This document shows positions 32,933 through 41,065 of a DNA stretch of 64,000 nucleotides, piece by piece. The position numbers were made by a program, and so were the translations under genes. Origin of the DNA: Erythrobacter colymbi (GTDB lineage Bacteria; Pseudomonadota; Alphaproteobacteria; Sphingomonadales; Sphingomonadaceae); contig NZ_MUYK01000002.1 in the NCBI RefSeq assembly GCF_002155685.1, positions 496,001 through 560,000 on the forward strand, in the 5' to 3' direction. Positions within the stretch are counted from its first letter, which is position 1. Each line of letters starts with the position of its first letter. The notes below the pieces were generated by a model. That model was not told where the DNA came from, ran no database searches, and saw only the letters and a program-made list of their open reading frames with translations.

Positions 32933-34000
32933 TCAGTCCTTGAGAAGCTTGTCGATTGCCTCGCCGATGCGGACGGGGCCGGGGAAATAGGCCCATTCGA
33001 GGCTGTGGGGATAGGGCGTGTCGAAGCCGGTGACGCGTTCGACCGGGGCTTCGAGATGGTAGAAGCAGCGTTCGGTGACGAGCGCCGAAAGCTCCGCGCC
33101 GAAGCCCGAGGTGCGGGTCGCCTCGTGGACGATCAGGCAGCGGCCGGTCTTCTCCACCGAGGCCTCGATCGCCTTGATGTCGAGCGGCACCAGCGTGCGC
33201 AGGTCGAGGATTTCCGCATCCACGCCCTTCTCGCGGCACACGGCCTCGGCGACGTGGACCATCGTCCCATAGGCGAGCACGGTCAGCGCCTCGCCCTCGC
33301 ACACGGTGCGCGCCTTGCCGAGCGGGATCTTGTAATAACCCTCGGGCACGACAGAATCTGGGTGCTTCTTCCACGGCTCGACCGGCTTGTCGTAATAGCC
33401 CGAGAAAGGGCCGTTATAGATGCGCTTGGGCTCGAAGAAGATCACCGGATCATTGTCTTCGATGGCGGAAATAAGCAGCCCCTTGGCGTCGTGGGGGGTC
33501 GCCGGGATCACGGTCTTGAGGCCCGCGACATGGGTGAACAACGCCTCGGGGCTCTGGCTGTGGGTCTGGCCGCCGAAGATGCCCCCGCCGAACGGCGAGC
33601 GCACGGTCATCGGCGCGATATAGTCGCCCGCCGAACGGTAACGCAGCCGCGCGGCTTCCGAGATCAGCTGGTCGAGGCCGGGGTAGATGTAGTCCGCAAA
33701 CTGGATTTCGGGGACGGGGCGCAGGCCATAGGCCCCCATCCCCACCGCGACGCCGATGATCCCGCATTCGGAAATCGGCGTATCGAACACGCGGGTCTTG
33801 CCGTGCTTGGCCTGAAGCCCGGCGGTGGCGCGGAACACGCCGCCGAAATAGCCGACATCCTCGCCCATGATGATCACGTCGGGATCGCGCGTGAGCATGA
33901 TGTCGAGCGCTTCGTTGATCGCCTCGATCATGTTGAGGCGTCGCTCATCGATCACGTTCTCGCCGAGGGTGGCAGGTGCGCTTGAAGGTTCGGGGCTCAT
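32933..34000 (-). CDS. bkdA2: Branched-chain 2-oxoacid dehydrogenase E1 beta subunit
   Basis: A 355-aa transketolase-type beta subunit. Start at 34000 (MSPEPSSAPATLGENVIDERRL) overlaps the E1alpha stop (ATGA). The TPP-binding region is DPDVIIMGEDVGYFGGVFRATAGLQ; family segments GAYGLRPVPEIQFADYIYPGLDQL, PFGGGIFGGQTHSQSPEALFTHVAGLK, VEAVCREKG-type helix and the C-terminal VERVTGFDTPYPHSLEWAYFPG are complete. The beta subunit provides part of the TPP site and the E2 contact. No frame upstream of 34000 is homologous, so the longer reading frame to 34225 is ignored. Confidence 0.93.
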   Translation of the reverse strand: MSPEPSSAPATLGENVIDERRLNMIEAINEALDIMLTRDPDVIIMGEDVGYFGGVFRATAGLQAKHGKTRVFDTPISECGIIGVAVGMGAYGLRPVPEIQFADYIYPGLDQLISEAARLRYRSAGDYIAPMTVRSPFGGGIFGGQTHSQSPEALFTHVAGLKTVIPATPHDAKGLLISAIEDNDPVIFFEPKRIYNGPFSGYYDKPVEPWKKHPDSVVPEGYYKIPLGKARTVCEGEALTVLAYGTMVHVAEAVCREKGVDAEILDLRTLVPLDIKAIEASVEKTGRCLIVHEATRTSGFGAELSALVTERCFYHLEAPVERVTGFDTPYPHSLEWAYFPGPVRIGEAIDKLLKD

Positions 34001-35292
34001 CCGAAGGGCCTTTCCGTGCCGAACTTGGCGATGCGCTCGCGGATGGCCTGCTCGGCCTGCTCCTCGAGGTGCCAGGGCAGTTCCTCGTAGACGTCCTCGA
34101 ACATGGTGTGGAACGGGTGGTGGAGGCCGTGGCCGAGGATGCCGTTCTTCTCGGCCTCCTTGGTGGTGGTCTTCACGCGCTCGGCGCATTCGAGGTCCAT
34201 CGCCGCGTGGCGCTCCTCGTCCCATTCGCCAATCGCGATGAGGTGGTTCTTGAGCCGCGTGACGGGGTCACCCAGCGGCCATTCCTCACGCTCCTGCGCC
34301 GAGCGGTAGCCCGAGGGGTCGTCGGAGGTGGAGTGCCCCTCGGCGCGGTAGGTGAAGTATTCGATCAGGGTCGGCCCGTGATTGCCGCGGGCGCGGTTGG
34401 CGGCCCATTCGGCGGCGGCGTAGCAGGCGAGCGGGTCATTGCCGTCGACCCGCAGGGCCGCAATCCCGTAGCCGAGCCCGCGCGCGGCAAAAGTGGTGCG
34501 CTCGGCTCCGGCGAAGCCCGAGAAGCTCGAAATCGCCCACTGGTTGTTGACCACGTTGAGGATCACCGGCGCGTTGTAGACGGCAGCGAAGGTGCAGGCC
34601 GAGTGGAAGTCGCCCTCGGCCGTGCTGCCCTCGCCCACCCAGCTCGCAGCGATCCGGCTGTCGCCGCGAACCGCGCTCGCCATCGCCCAGCCCACCGCTT
34701 GCGGGCACTGGGTGGCGAGGTTGCCGGAGATCGAGAAGAAGCTGTGCTCGCGGCTCGAATACATGATCGGCAGCTGCCGGCCCTTCAGCTTGTCGGCCTT
34801 GTTCGAATAGATCTGGTTGATCATGTCGATCAGCGGATAGCCGCGCGCGATCAGAATCCCCTGCTGGCGATAGGAGGGGAAGATCATGTCGTCACTGGCG
34901 AGCGCCATCGCAGGCGCGATCGAGGTCGCCTCCTCGCCGGTGCACTTCATGTAGAAGCTGGTCTTGCCCTGGCGCTGGCCGCGGAACATCCGCTCGTCGA
35001 AGGCACGCACCAGCGCCATGTGGCCGAGCATCGTGCGCAGCGTATCGGGGCTGAGGCGCGGGTTCCACGGGCCGTGGGCGAGGTTGTCGTCGCCCAGCAC
35101 CCGCACGAGGCCATAGGCGAGCCCTGCCATCTGCGAGGGGTGAATGCCCTCGTCCGGGCGCGGCTGGTCGCCGGGCGCGCCGATGTCGATATGCGAGAAG
35201 TCGGCTGTGTCGCCAGGCCGGTATTTCGGCTCGGGCACGTGCAGCGCCAGCGCCGGGCGGTTGCTGTCTGACGGTGCCCTTGGATCGGCCAT
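33997..35292 (-). CDS. bkdA1: Branched-chain 2-oxoacid dehydrogenase E1 alpha subunit
   Basis: A 431-aa alpha subunit. The TPP motif is in ASWVGEGSTAEGDFHSACTFAAVYNAPVILNVVNNQWAIS, with GEGSTAEGDFH taking the place of GDGA-type motifs. Other marks are MFRGQRQGKTSFYMKCTGEEATSIAPAMAL (E1alpha entry loop) and YRAEGHSTSDDPSGYRS with the phosphorylation-loop-like HSTSDD. It is the first gene of the bkd operon, transcribed from a promoter upstream of 35292 that holds an inverted repeat. Like other bacterial E1alpha it carries a short N-terminal extension. Confidence 0.93.
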   Translation of the reverse strand: MADPRAPSDSNRPALALHVPEPKYRPGDTADFSHIDIGAPGDQPRPDEGIHPSQMAGLAYGLVRVLGDDNLAHGPWNPRLSPDTLRTMLGHMALVRAFDERMFRGQRQGKTSFYMKCTGEEATSIAPAMALASDDMIFPSYRQQGILIARGYPLIDMINQIYSNKADKLKGRQLPIMYSSREHSFFSISGNLATQCPQAVGWAMASAVRGDSRIAASWVGEGSTAEGDFHSACTFAAVYNAPVILNVVNNQWAISSFSGFAGAERTTFAARGLGYGIAALRVDGNDPLACYAAAEWAANRARGNHGPTLIEYFTYRAEGHSTSDDPSGYRSAQEREEWPLGDPVTRLKNHLIAIGEWDEERHAAMDLECAERVKTTTKEAEKNGILGHGLHHPFHTMFEDVYEELPWHLEEQAEQAIRERIAKFGTERPFG

Positions 35293-35346
35293 CTCTCGCG
35301 CTCTCCCCGTGGTGATCGACCACGCGGTAAGCGGATGCGATCATTG

Positions 35347-35371
35347 CTTGAATACGTATTTTTATTTCAAG
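35347..35371. promoter_or_regulatory. Inverted repeat CTTGAA-N13-TTCAAG upstream of bkdA1
   Basis: CTTGAA (35347-35352) and TTCAAG (35366-35371) are separated by an AT-rich 13-bp centre (TACGTATTTTTAT), 55-79 bp upstream of the bkdA1 start and just downstream of the thyA stop. It is a candidate operator for a repressor or activator of branched-chain catabolism. Lrp/BkdR-type control is the usual mode in other genera, but the binding protein is not visible in the window. Confidence 0.4.
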
Positions 35372-35407
35372 CGCAGGGAGCGGTCAAGCGCGGTGCGCGA
35401 AGGTCCG

Positions 35408-36376
35408 TCACACCGCAACAGGTGCGCTGATCGGCGGGAGCGGCGCGTAATCATGCACCACGAAATCCTCGATCACGTAGTCGAAAATTGTTTCCGGCTT
35501 TCGCGTGATCTCGAGCCTTGGGTGCCCTTGCGGCTGGCGCGCGAGCTGTTCCTCGATCAGATGCGCGTGGTTGAGGTAGAGGTGTACATCGCCCCCCATC
35601 CACACCAGCTCGCCCGGCTCCATCCCCACCTGCTGTGCGATCATCCGCGTGAGCAGCGCCGCCGACCACAGGTTGAACGGCAGGCCGAGCGCGACATCGC
35701 AGCTGCGCTGGTAGAGCACGCAATTGAGCCGTGCGTCAGCGCCCTCGCCCGCGACATGGAACTGGTAGGTCTTGTGGCACGGCGGCAGCGCCATCCGGTC
35801 GAGCTCGGCGACGTTCCAGCCCTCGATGATGTGGCGGCGGCTGCCGGGCGAGGTGCGCAGCGATTCGATCACCGCGGCGACCTGGTTGATCCCCTCGCCC
35901 TTCTCGTAGAGCCCGTCGGGGCGGTAGCGGTAGGTAGGCCAGTCGACCCACTGCTTGCCATAGACCGGGCCGAGATCGCCCCAGCGCCGCGCGAAAGCCT
36001 CGTCATCGGCGATTCGCTGGACGAAATCCTCGAGGCTCACCTGCTCGCCCGTTTCGCGGACGTAGCGCGCGTGGGGCCATTCGTTCCAGATCTTCACCCC
36101 TTGCAGCACCAGCGGGCGGATGTTGGTTTCCCCCGTGAGGAACCACAACAATTCGCGCGTCGCGGTCTTCCAGTAGACGCGCTTGGTGGTGAGCAGCGGC
36201 ATCGCCCCGCCGCCGAGATCGAATCGCAGCACCGCCCCGCACACCGAGCGGGTGCCGATACCGGTGCGGTCGATCCGCTCGCTCCCTGTCTCCCAGATCT
36301 GCCGCATCAGATCGAGATACTGCTGTTCCGGGTGGATTTGCGCGGGGGAAGAGAGGGGAATCACGGTGCTGGCCAT
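35408..36376 (-). CDS. thyA: Thymidylate synthase
   Basis: ThyA, 322 aa, makes dTMP from dUMP with methylene-THF as donor. The start ATG at 36376 opens MASTVIPLSSPAQIH. Catalytic Cys lies in ALPPCHKTYQFHV; YQRSCDVALGLPFN and WMGGDVHLYLNH close the active site. It is longer than the 264-aa enterobacterial form; extra residues are mainly in the insert near 85-155 (TGETNIRPLVLQG to PTYRYRPDGLY). It is upstream of bkdA1 on the same strand and separated by 115 bp with the putative operator, so bkd probably has its own promoter. Confidence 0.95.
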   Translation of the reverse strand: MASTVIPLSSPAQIHPEQQYLDLMRQIWETGSERIDRTGIGTRSVCGAVLRFDLGGGAMPLLTTKRVYWKTATRELLWFLTGETNIRPLVLQGVKIWNEWPHARYVRETGEQVSLEDFVQRIADDEAFARRWGDLGPVYGKQWVDWPTYRYRPDGLYEKGEGINQVAAVIESLRTSPGSRRHIIEGWNVAELDRMALPPCHKTYQFHVAGEGADARLNCVLYQRSCDVALGLPFNLWSAALLTRMIAQQVGMEPGELVWMGGDVHLYLNHAHLIEEQLARQPQGHPRLEITRKPETIFDYVIEDFVVHDYAPLPPISAPVAV

Positions 36377-36487
36377 GCCGGTGACTATAGGCCGCAATTG
36401 CCCGCTTGCCACTGTGCTCATCCACACCTATAGGGCGCGCCTTGCCTCGATCCGCAGGCCCTTCGGGACCTTCGGAGCCGACACGGT

Positions 36488-36564
36488 CGGGGAGTAGCTC
36501 AGCCTGGTAGAGCACTGTCTTCGGGAGGCAGGGGCCGGAGGTTCGAATCCTCTCTCCCCGACCA
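36488..36564 (+). tRNA. tRNA-Pro (anticodon CGG)
   Basis: A 77-nt tRNA with encoded CCA. Acceptor CGGGGAG pairs with CTCCCCG; anticodon arm CTGTCTTCGGGAGGCAG gives CGG, reading CCG. D-loop TAGCTCAGCCTGGTAGAGC and T-loop GGTTCGAATCC are canonical. It lies 50 bp left of parS site 2. Confidence 0.96.
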
Positions 36565-36614
36565 ATTCCGGCTTGTCACAAGCCGCCTTTCCCAGCTTTC
36601 GTCCGCTCAAGCGG

Positions 36615-36630
36615 TGTTTCACGTGAAACC
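36615..36630. promoter_or_regulatory. parS site 2 (ParB-binding palindrome)
   Basis: TGTTTCACGTGAAACC, same 16-mer as the other two sites, with the perfect 14-bp palindrome at 36616-36629. Its centre is 18,276 bp from the centre of site 1. It is intergenic, between tRNA-Pro and a small membrane protein gene, and an array follows on its right. Confidence 0.92.
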
Positions 36631-36640
36631 CGCGCGCGAG

Positions 36641-36692
36641 GCGCGTCTGGCAGGGGTCAAGACGGGTCTGACGGGGGTCTGAGCCCTATCTG
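36641..36692 (+). repeat. parS-associated 11-bp-period array 2
   Basis: Units with GTCTGG, GGGGTCAAG, GGGTCTGA, GGGGGTCTGA and CTATCTGA. The base before TC falls at 36645, 36656, 36666, 36677 and 36688, a 10-11 bp period. The first is 22.5 bp from the parS centre, the same distance as in array 1. More degenerate than array 1 but with the same direction. Confidence 0.75.
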
Positions 36693-36741
36693 AGCCCCGT
36701 CGGGCCGCCGCAAGCGCCGGTCTGCGACGAGGCCCGCAGCG

Positions 36742-36975
36742 TCAACTCATCCAGGACAGGGCCTCGTAGAGAAGGTACATCGTCGCCCACAGGAACGCCG
36801 GCAAGGCGATCCACAGCGCGATCTGTGCGCGCCGGGACAGCTTGTCCTGCTGCTGACGCCGGACCTTCACCCGCTTTTTGCGGCGCCGCAGCTCGCCCTC
36901 GCCCGCAGAACGTGCTGCGGAATCGGGAGGGGGATCGTTCGTCACGCCGCCATCGCCAACCATCGTACCCTGCAT
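36742..36975 (-). CDS. Small single-span membrane protein, unknown function
   Basis: A 77-aa protein starting at the ATG at 36975 (MQGTMVGDGG). A polar, acidic-to-basic N-terminal half (ELRRRKKRVKVRRQQQDKLSRRAQ) is followed by one membrane helix near the C-terminus (IALWIALPAFLWATMYLLYEAL), predicting a cytosolic, positively charged N-terminus. GGGGAC and AGAGG lie upstream. A longer frame from TTG at 37038 begins inside the promoter. Its promoter shares a 26-27-bp motif with the tiny ORF at 49447-49485. No family recognised. Confidence 0.6.
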   Translation of the reverse strand: MQGTMVGDGGVTNDPPPDSAARSAGEGELRRRKKRVKVRRQQQDKLSRRAQIALWIALPAFLWATMYLLYEALSWMS

Positions 36976-37033
36976 CCTCTTGCGTCCCCTTATCTTTTGG
37001 ACTGACGCAAGTGGCTGACCGGCAACCGCTTTT

Positions 37034-37067
37034 GCCAAATCCCTGTAGGGTGTTGTTAACCTACAGG
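37034..37067 (-). promoter_or_regulatory. Inverted-repeat promoter element of the small membrane protein gene
   Basis: A perfect 8-bp repeat CCTGTAGG (37042-37049) and CCTACAGG (37060-37067) lies 67-92 bp upstream of the ATG. The stretch 37034-37060 matches 49504-49529 as GCCAAAT-N1-2-CTGTAGGGT-N4-TTAAC. On the coding strand ACCCTACAG is in a -10-like place. Confidence 0.5.
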
Positions 37068-37148
37068 ATAACTCCCGAGGACCAAACGAAAAAGCACCCC
37101 CGCCCTCGCGCAGAGGCAGAGGCGGGCGCGATCAGCCCAAGAGCAGGA

Positions 37149-38951
37149 TCAGGCGGGAGAGACGCGCCAGCGGTGCTCGGCGAACCAAAGGGCCGCGCTC
37201 AACGCCAGCCATCCGAGGAGCCACGGCCAGGCCGGGCCACGCCGTTCGGGCGCACCGCGCGGCTGAGAGGCACTCTGCGCCGCCGCCCAGCGCGCGGTGG
37301 CCTCGGCGGTCTCGCGCTTGGCGATCGCGTCGAGACCGGCGGCGGGCAGCACGGCGAAGGCGAAGCTGCGCTCGCCCTCCTTGCCCGGCTGGATGATGGT
37401 GTGGACGCCCTCTGCCTTGGGCCAATAGGTCGCGCAGCCTCGCGGGCCGGCGGCGGGGTCGATCGCCAGCGCGACCTCGGCGCCATCGGGTGCTCTCACT
37501 CGCGGCGATCCGGTCAGCCCGCACAACGCCGTACGCTCGCCCGCGATCACCAGCGGCGGCACCTCGGCGCGGAACTCCCGGCCCGGCCGTGCCACCGCAC
37601 TCACCATCGCGCTCCACCACTGGTAGTAGCGCTCCTCCTGCCCGGAGAGCACCAGCGCGAAACTGTTGGCGAGGGTCCATAGCCCCGCCCGCCCCTGCCC
37701 GCGCTGCTGCCATCCGGCGATCACCGCGCCCTCGGCATCGGTCACCGCAGGCACGAAATCCGCACCGGCCTTGACGGTCCACCGGCCAAGATCGGGCGCG
37801 GGGTCTTCGAGCGCGTTGAGATCATCCGGCACATCGGGCGCGGCAGGGCCACGGCGCTGCTCCAGCGCCTCCTGATCCGCGGCGAGCGGCGCGAGCGCGA
37901 CCGGCGCGACATCGCCCCCGCCCTCGACCATGAGGCCGAGCGCGCGCCAACTCTCGCGGCTGCCCGCCGTGGCCGGCGCCGTCATCCGCACCACCACTCC
38001 GAGCCCGCCCGCGACTGCCTGCGCCAGCGCCGCGCGCGATCCGCCGCCGAGCCCTGCCAGCGTGCGGTCGTCGATAACCACCACGTCGAGATCCTTGAGC
38101 GCGCCCGCATCGAGGCTCACCTGTGCATCGCCCAGATCGACACCGCCGCCCGCCGCGAGGCGACTCTGGAGCGCGATGCCCGAATCCTCCGCCCAGCGGC
38201 GCAGGTACTTGGCCTCGGGCGAAGGCGCGCCGACCAGCAGCAGTTTCAGAGGCTCGGGCGCGGCAAGGGTGCGCAGGGGAACGGGGGTGTCGGAGACGAT
38301 CGCGCCGTCCTTGCCCCGCAGCCGCAGGGTGAATAGCGCAAGGCCCGGTGCCCGCGCCGCCGCGCCTAGGGTAAACACTCCCTCGCCCGCGATCACCCGC
38401 CGGTCGACCCGCGCGCCCGAGGGATCGAGCAGTTCGGCCGATCCGCCCTCCATCCCCGCCGCCTCCCCGCCGAGCGCGAATATCGCGCCAGCGGGCGTAT
38501 CGGCAGGGGGATCGAGACGGACGAGACCGCGCGGCAGCGGTAGGGGCTTGAATGTGGCCGGGATACCGGCTGCCGCGTCACGGTCGCGTGCGGTCAGCCC
38601 CCGCCCGAGGATGCGGAGCGCCTGCGTGCGGGTGTGGCGGCGCAGCCCGGTGGCGAGATCGGGCACGCGCTCGGCCCCTTCGAGCCGCGGCGCTTCGGGC
38701 AGCGCGATCAGCCGCTCGCCCGGCCCTGCCTTGGTGCCTGGAGGGGTCTCGGCGGTGGCGACCAGCAGCGTCTCGCCTCCCACCGCTAGGTGCGGCGGGA
38801 ACAGCGTGAGGTAGAGCAGCGCCCCGCTCGCCAGCGTCAGGGCGGCGAGTGCAGCGGTCTTGGCATCGCGGCGCATCAGCAGCCAGCGCGCCGCCGCCGC
38901 CAGCGCCGCGAGCGCGATCAGCACCGCGGCGAGAGTCTCGGGCGCGGGCAT
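37149..38951 (-). CDS. Large membrane protein with a GATase-like domain (MoxR/vWA operon)
   Basis: A 600-aa protein with two N-terminal membrane helices (ETLAAVLIALAALAAAARWL and KTAALAALTLASGALLYLTLF) and one C-terminal helix (WPWLLGWLALSAALWFAEHRW). A large extracytoplasmic region lies between, with a central alpha/beta domain (LKLLLVGAPSPEAKYLRRWAEDSG, VVVIDDRTLAG) like the glutamine-amidotransferase-fold domain common in proteins of this operon. The start ATG overlaps the stop of the DUF4175 gene (TGATG). It is the last gene of the eight-gene operon. Possible envelope assembly or stress role; no catalytic residues identified. Confidence 0.75.
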   Translation of the reverse strand: MPAPETLAAVLIALAALAAAARWLLMRRDAKTAALAALTLASGALLYLTLFPPHLAVGGETLLVATAETPPGTKAGPGERLIALPEAPRLEGAERVPDLATGLRRHTRTQALRILGRGLTARDRDAAAGIPATFKPLPLPRGLVRLDPPADTPAGAIFALGGEAAGMEGGSAELLDPSGARVDRRVIAGEGVFTLGAAARAPGLALFTLRLRGKDGAIVSDTPVPLRTLAAPEPLKLLLVGAPSPEAKYLRRWAEDSGIALQSRLAAGGGVDLGDAQVSLDAGALKDLDVVVIDDRTLAGLGGGSRAALAQAVAGGLGVVVRMTAPATAGSRESWRALGLMVEGGGDVAPVALAPLAADQEALEQRRGPAAPDVPDDLNALEDPAPDLGRWTVKAGADFVPAVTDAEGAVIAGWQQRGQGRAGLWTLANSFALVLSGQEERYYQWWSAMVSAVARPGREFRAEVPPLVIAGERTALCGLTGSPRVRAPDGAEVALAIDPAAGPRGCATYWPKAEGVHTIIQPGKEGERSFAFAVLPAAGLDAIAKRETAEATARWAAAQSASQPRGAPERRGPAWPWLLGWLALSAALWFAEHRWRVSPA

Positions 38952-41065
38952 CAGCGTAAGGCTCCGGTGTAGCGGCGACCCATGTCGCCGCCATCGGGCC
39001 GCCGCCGCACCTGCGCGGGCGGGCGGGTGAGAACGCTCCACAGCTGCGCGCGCAGCTTCTCGCGCGCGGCGCGCGATCCGGGCGCGCTTCTGAGGCCGTC
39101 GATCGCGGCGAGCACCGCCAGCGGATCACGCAGCCGCGCGGCATTGCTCCGCACCCAGCGGTCGAGCCCGACGAGGTCGATCGCCCCCGGGGATGCCAGC
39201 GCGCGCCATGCGGTGGCGGGGACTGCATCCTCGATCGCGAAGGGGGTCAGCTCCGCCCCGCGCCCGACGATCCCCTCGCGCTTGCCCGTCATCCGCCGCG
39301 TCATGTCGACCGGCGGGATCTGCGTGCCCACGCGCGGCAGATAGATGCGCGTCGCCTGCTGGATGCGCTTGATGTAATCGAGCGCCTTGTTCTCGAAGGG
39401 CAGCGCGGCCTCGGGCTTGCCGGTGCGCAGATTGACCTCGGCCTCCCACATCGCATCGAGCGCGAGCTTGAGCAGCGCGCGGGTATCGGGATCGAGCAGG
39501 GTTGCCGCCTCGCTCTCGTCATGGGTGTGGCCATAGTCGGCAAGGACATTGCCTAGGCTGCCGAACACCGGGCTTTCGGGCGCGGTGCCGTGATCGTGGC
39601 CGTCGCCGTCGTGATGCTCGGGCTCTGCCGGGGCAGCGTCGTCCTTGTCCGAGACGGGGAGCGGGGGCTTGGGGGTCTCCTCGGCCTCCATTCCCATGAA
39701 TTGGCCATAGCGCAGGCGCAGCAGGCGCTGGTCGACGCCGATGGTGTCGGAGCGGACCATGAACTCGTCCGCGGAGAGGCTGCGGCGCTGTCTGATGAGC
39801 GCCTCGGTGTCGATGATCACCTGCCGCTGGCTGCGGAAATAGGCGGGCATCTGCTGCTTGGCCATCATGTCGAGGCCCGCGACCTCGGTGGGCTTCGGCG
39901 GCGGAAAGCGCAGGATCACGCCGGGGCCGCGCACGGCCTGCGGCCCGGGCGAGCGGGTGTCGACGACGGTGAGCTGCACCACCAGATCGCTCCCCGGCTG
40001 GAGCCCGTAGGGGGCGAGGGGCAAGTCGATGGTGAAGCGCCGCCGCCGCGGGTCGCCGGTGCCGGTGACGCTCTGGCTGCGCTCGGAAAAGCGCACATTC
40101 TCGCCCTCGCCAATGGCGGTGGTGATGGTGACACGGGCGAGGCTGTCGACGGCGTAATCGTCCGCCGCCTCGAACACCACGCGCCAGCTGCGCTGTCCGG
40201 CAGTCATCGTGGCAAGGCCCGAGGCCGGTTCGATCACGCGCACCTGCGGGGGCTCGTCGGCGATGGGCTCCAGGCGGTAGGCGGGTTGCTGCGCGCGCAT
40301 CCCCTCGGCCGTGACGCGGTAGAGCGAGGGGATGTCGAGCCGCAGCGCCCCTCCCCATCCCTCGGCCCCGCGCGCGAGCGGGATCGCCTGCCCGCCGACG
40401 AGCTGGATCGCAGCCGCGCGCGGCTGCGGGTCGAAGCCGAAGGTCCACTCGATACGCGAGCCCTGCGGCGCGCGGATGTCGAGGCTGTCGGCATAGCGCG
40501 GCGGCAGGCCGGTATAGGCAGGCGGGACGATGCGCACGCGCTGGCCGGTGAGGCGCGGCTCTCCGGGCGCGGCGGCAGTGCCGGGGGCAACGGGTGCGAG
40601 CGGCGGCGGGGTGTCGGCCCGTGCCTGCCACACAAGGATCGCGGCGATGGCGGCGAGGCCCATCGCCCAGGCAATCGCGATGCGGCGCTGCGACCACGCA
40701 TCGGCCAGGCTCGCCGGATCGATCGCGGCGACGCGCGCGGCGATGCGTTCGACCTGGAGGCGCTCCATCGGGGCAAGGTCACCGGCGGCGAAGACCAGCG
40801 CGGCGCTGTCTTCGAGGGCTGTCTCGCGCGCATTGAGGCGGCGGACGAGCCAGTGGCGGTCGAGGCGGTCGGCAGCCTGGCGCGCGGCCCATGCGAGGCT
40901 GAGGCTCCCACCGACCAGCGCGGCGATGGCGGCGGGCGCCTCGCCGAGCGCAAAGCCGAGCGTCGCCAGCACCAGCACCAGCGGCGCCCAGACCAGCGCC
41001 GTGTCAACCGCGGCACGGCGGCGGGCGGGGGCGAGCCAGTCGGTGAAGTCGGCGATGGTGCTCAC
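38951..41065 (-). CDS. DUF4175 membrane protein
   Basis: A 704-aa protein, DUF4175 (TIGR02302) type. N-terminal helices (ALVWAPLVLVLATLGFALG, AWAMGLAAIAAILVW) are followed by a large exported region with beta-rich segments (RVRIVPPAYTGLPPRYADS, DDYAVDSLARVTI) and a long helical C-terminal region (QVIIDTEALIRQRRSLSADEF, KLALDAMWEAEVNLRTGKPEAALPFENKALDYIKRIQQATRIYL). A His/Asp-rich linker (HHDGDGHDHGT) near 500 may bind metal. It begins at a GTG that overlaps the BatA-like stop (GTGA). Function is unknown; the family accompanies MoxR-DUF58 in Alphaproteobacteria. Confidence 0.82.
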   Translation of the reverse strand: MSTIADFTDWLAPARRRAAVDTALVWAPLVLVLATLGFALGEAPAAIAALVGGSLSLAWAARQAADRLDRHWLVRRLNARETALEDSAALVFAAGDLAPMERLQVERIAARVAAIDPASLADAWSQRRIAIAWAMGLAAIAAILVWQARADTPPPLAPVAPGTAAAPGEPRLTGQRVRIVPPAYTGLPPRYADSLDIRAPQGSRIEWTFGFDPQPRAAAIQLVGGQAIPLARGAEGWGGALRLDIPSLYRVTAEGMRAQQPAYRLEPIADEPPQVRVIEPASGLATMTAGQRSWRVVFEAADDYAVDSLARVTITTAIGEGENVRFSERSQSVTGTGDPRRRRFTIDLPLAPYGLQPGSDLVVQLTVVDTRSPGPQAVRGPGVILRFPPPKPTEVAGLDMMAKQQMPAYFRSQRQVIIDTEALIRQRRSLSADEFMVRSDTIGVDQRLLRLRYGQFMGMEAEETPKPPLPVSDKDDAAPAEPEHHDGDGHDHGTAPESPVFGSLGNVLADYGHTHDESEAATLLDPDTRALLKLALDAMWEAEVNLRTGKPEAALPFENKALDYIKRIQQATRIYLPRVGTQIPPVDMTRRMTGKREGIVGRGAELTPFAIEDAVPATAWRALASPGAIDLVGLDRWVRSNAARLRDPLAVLAAIDGLRSAPGSRAAREKLRAQLWSVLTRPPAQVRRRPDGGDMGRRYTGALR

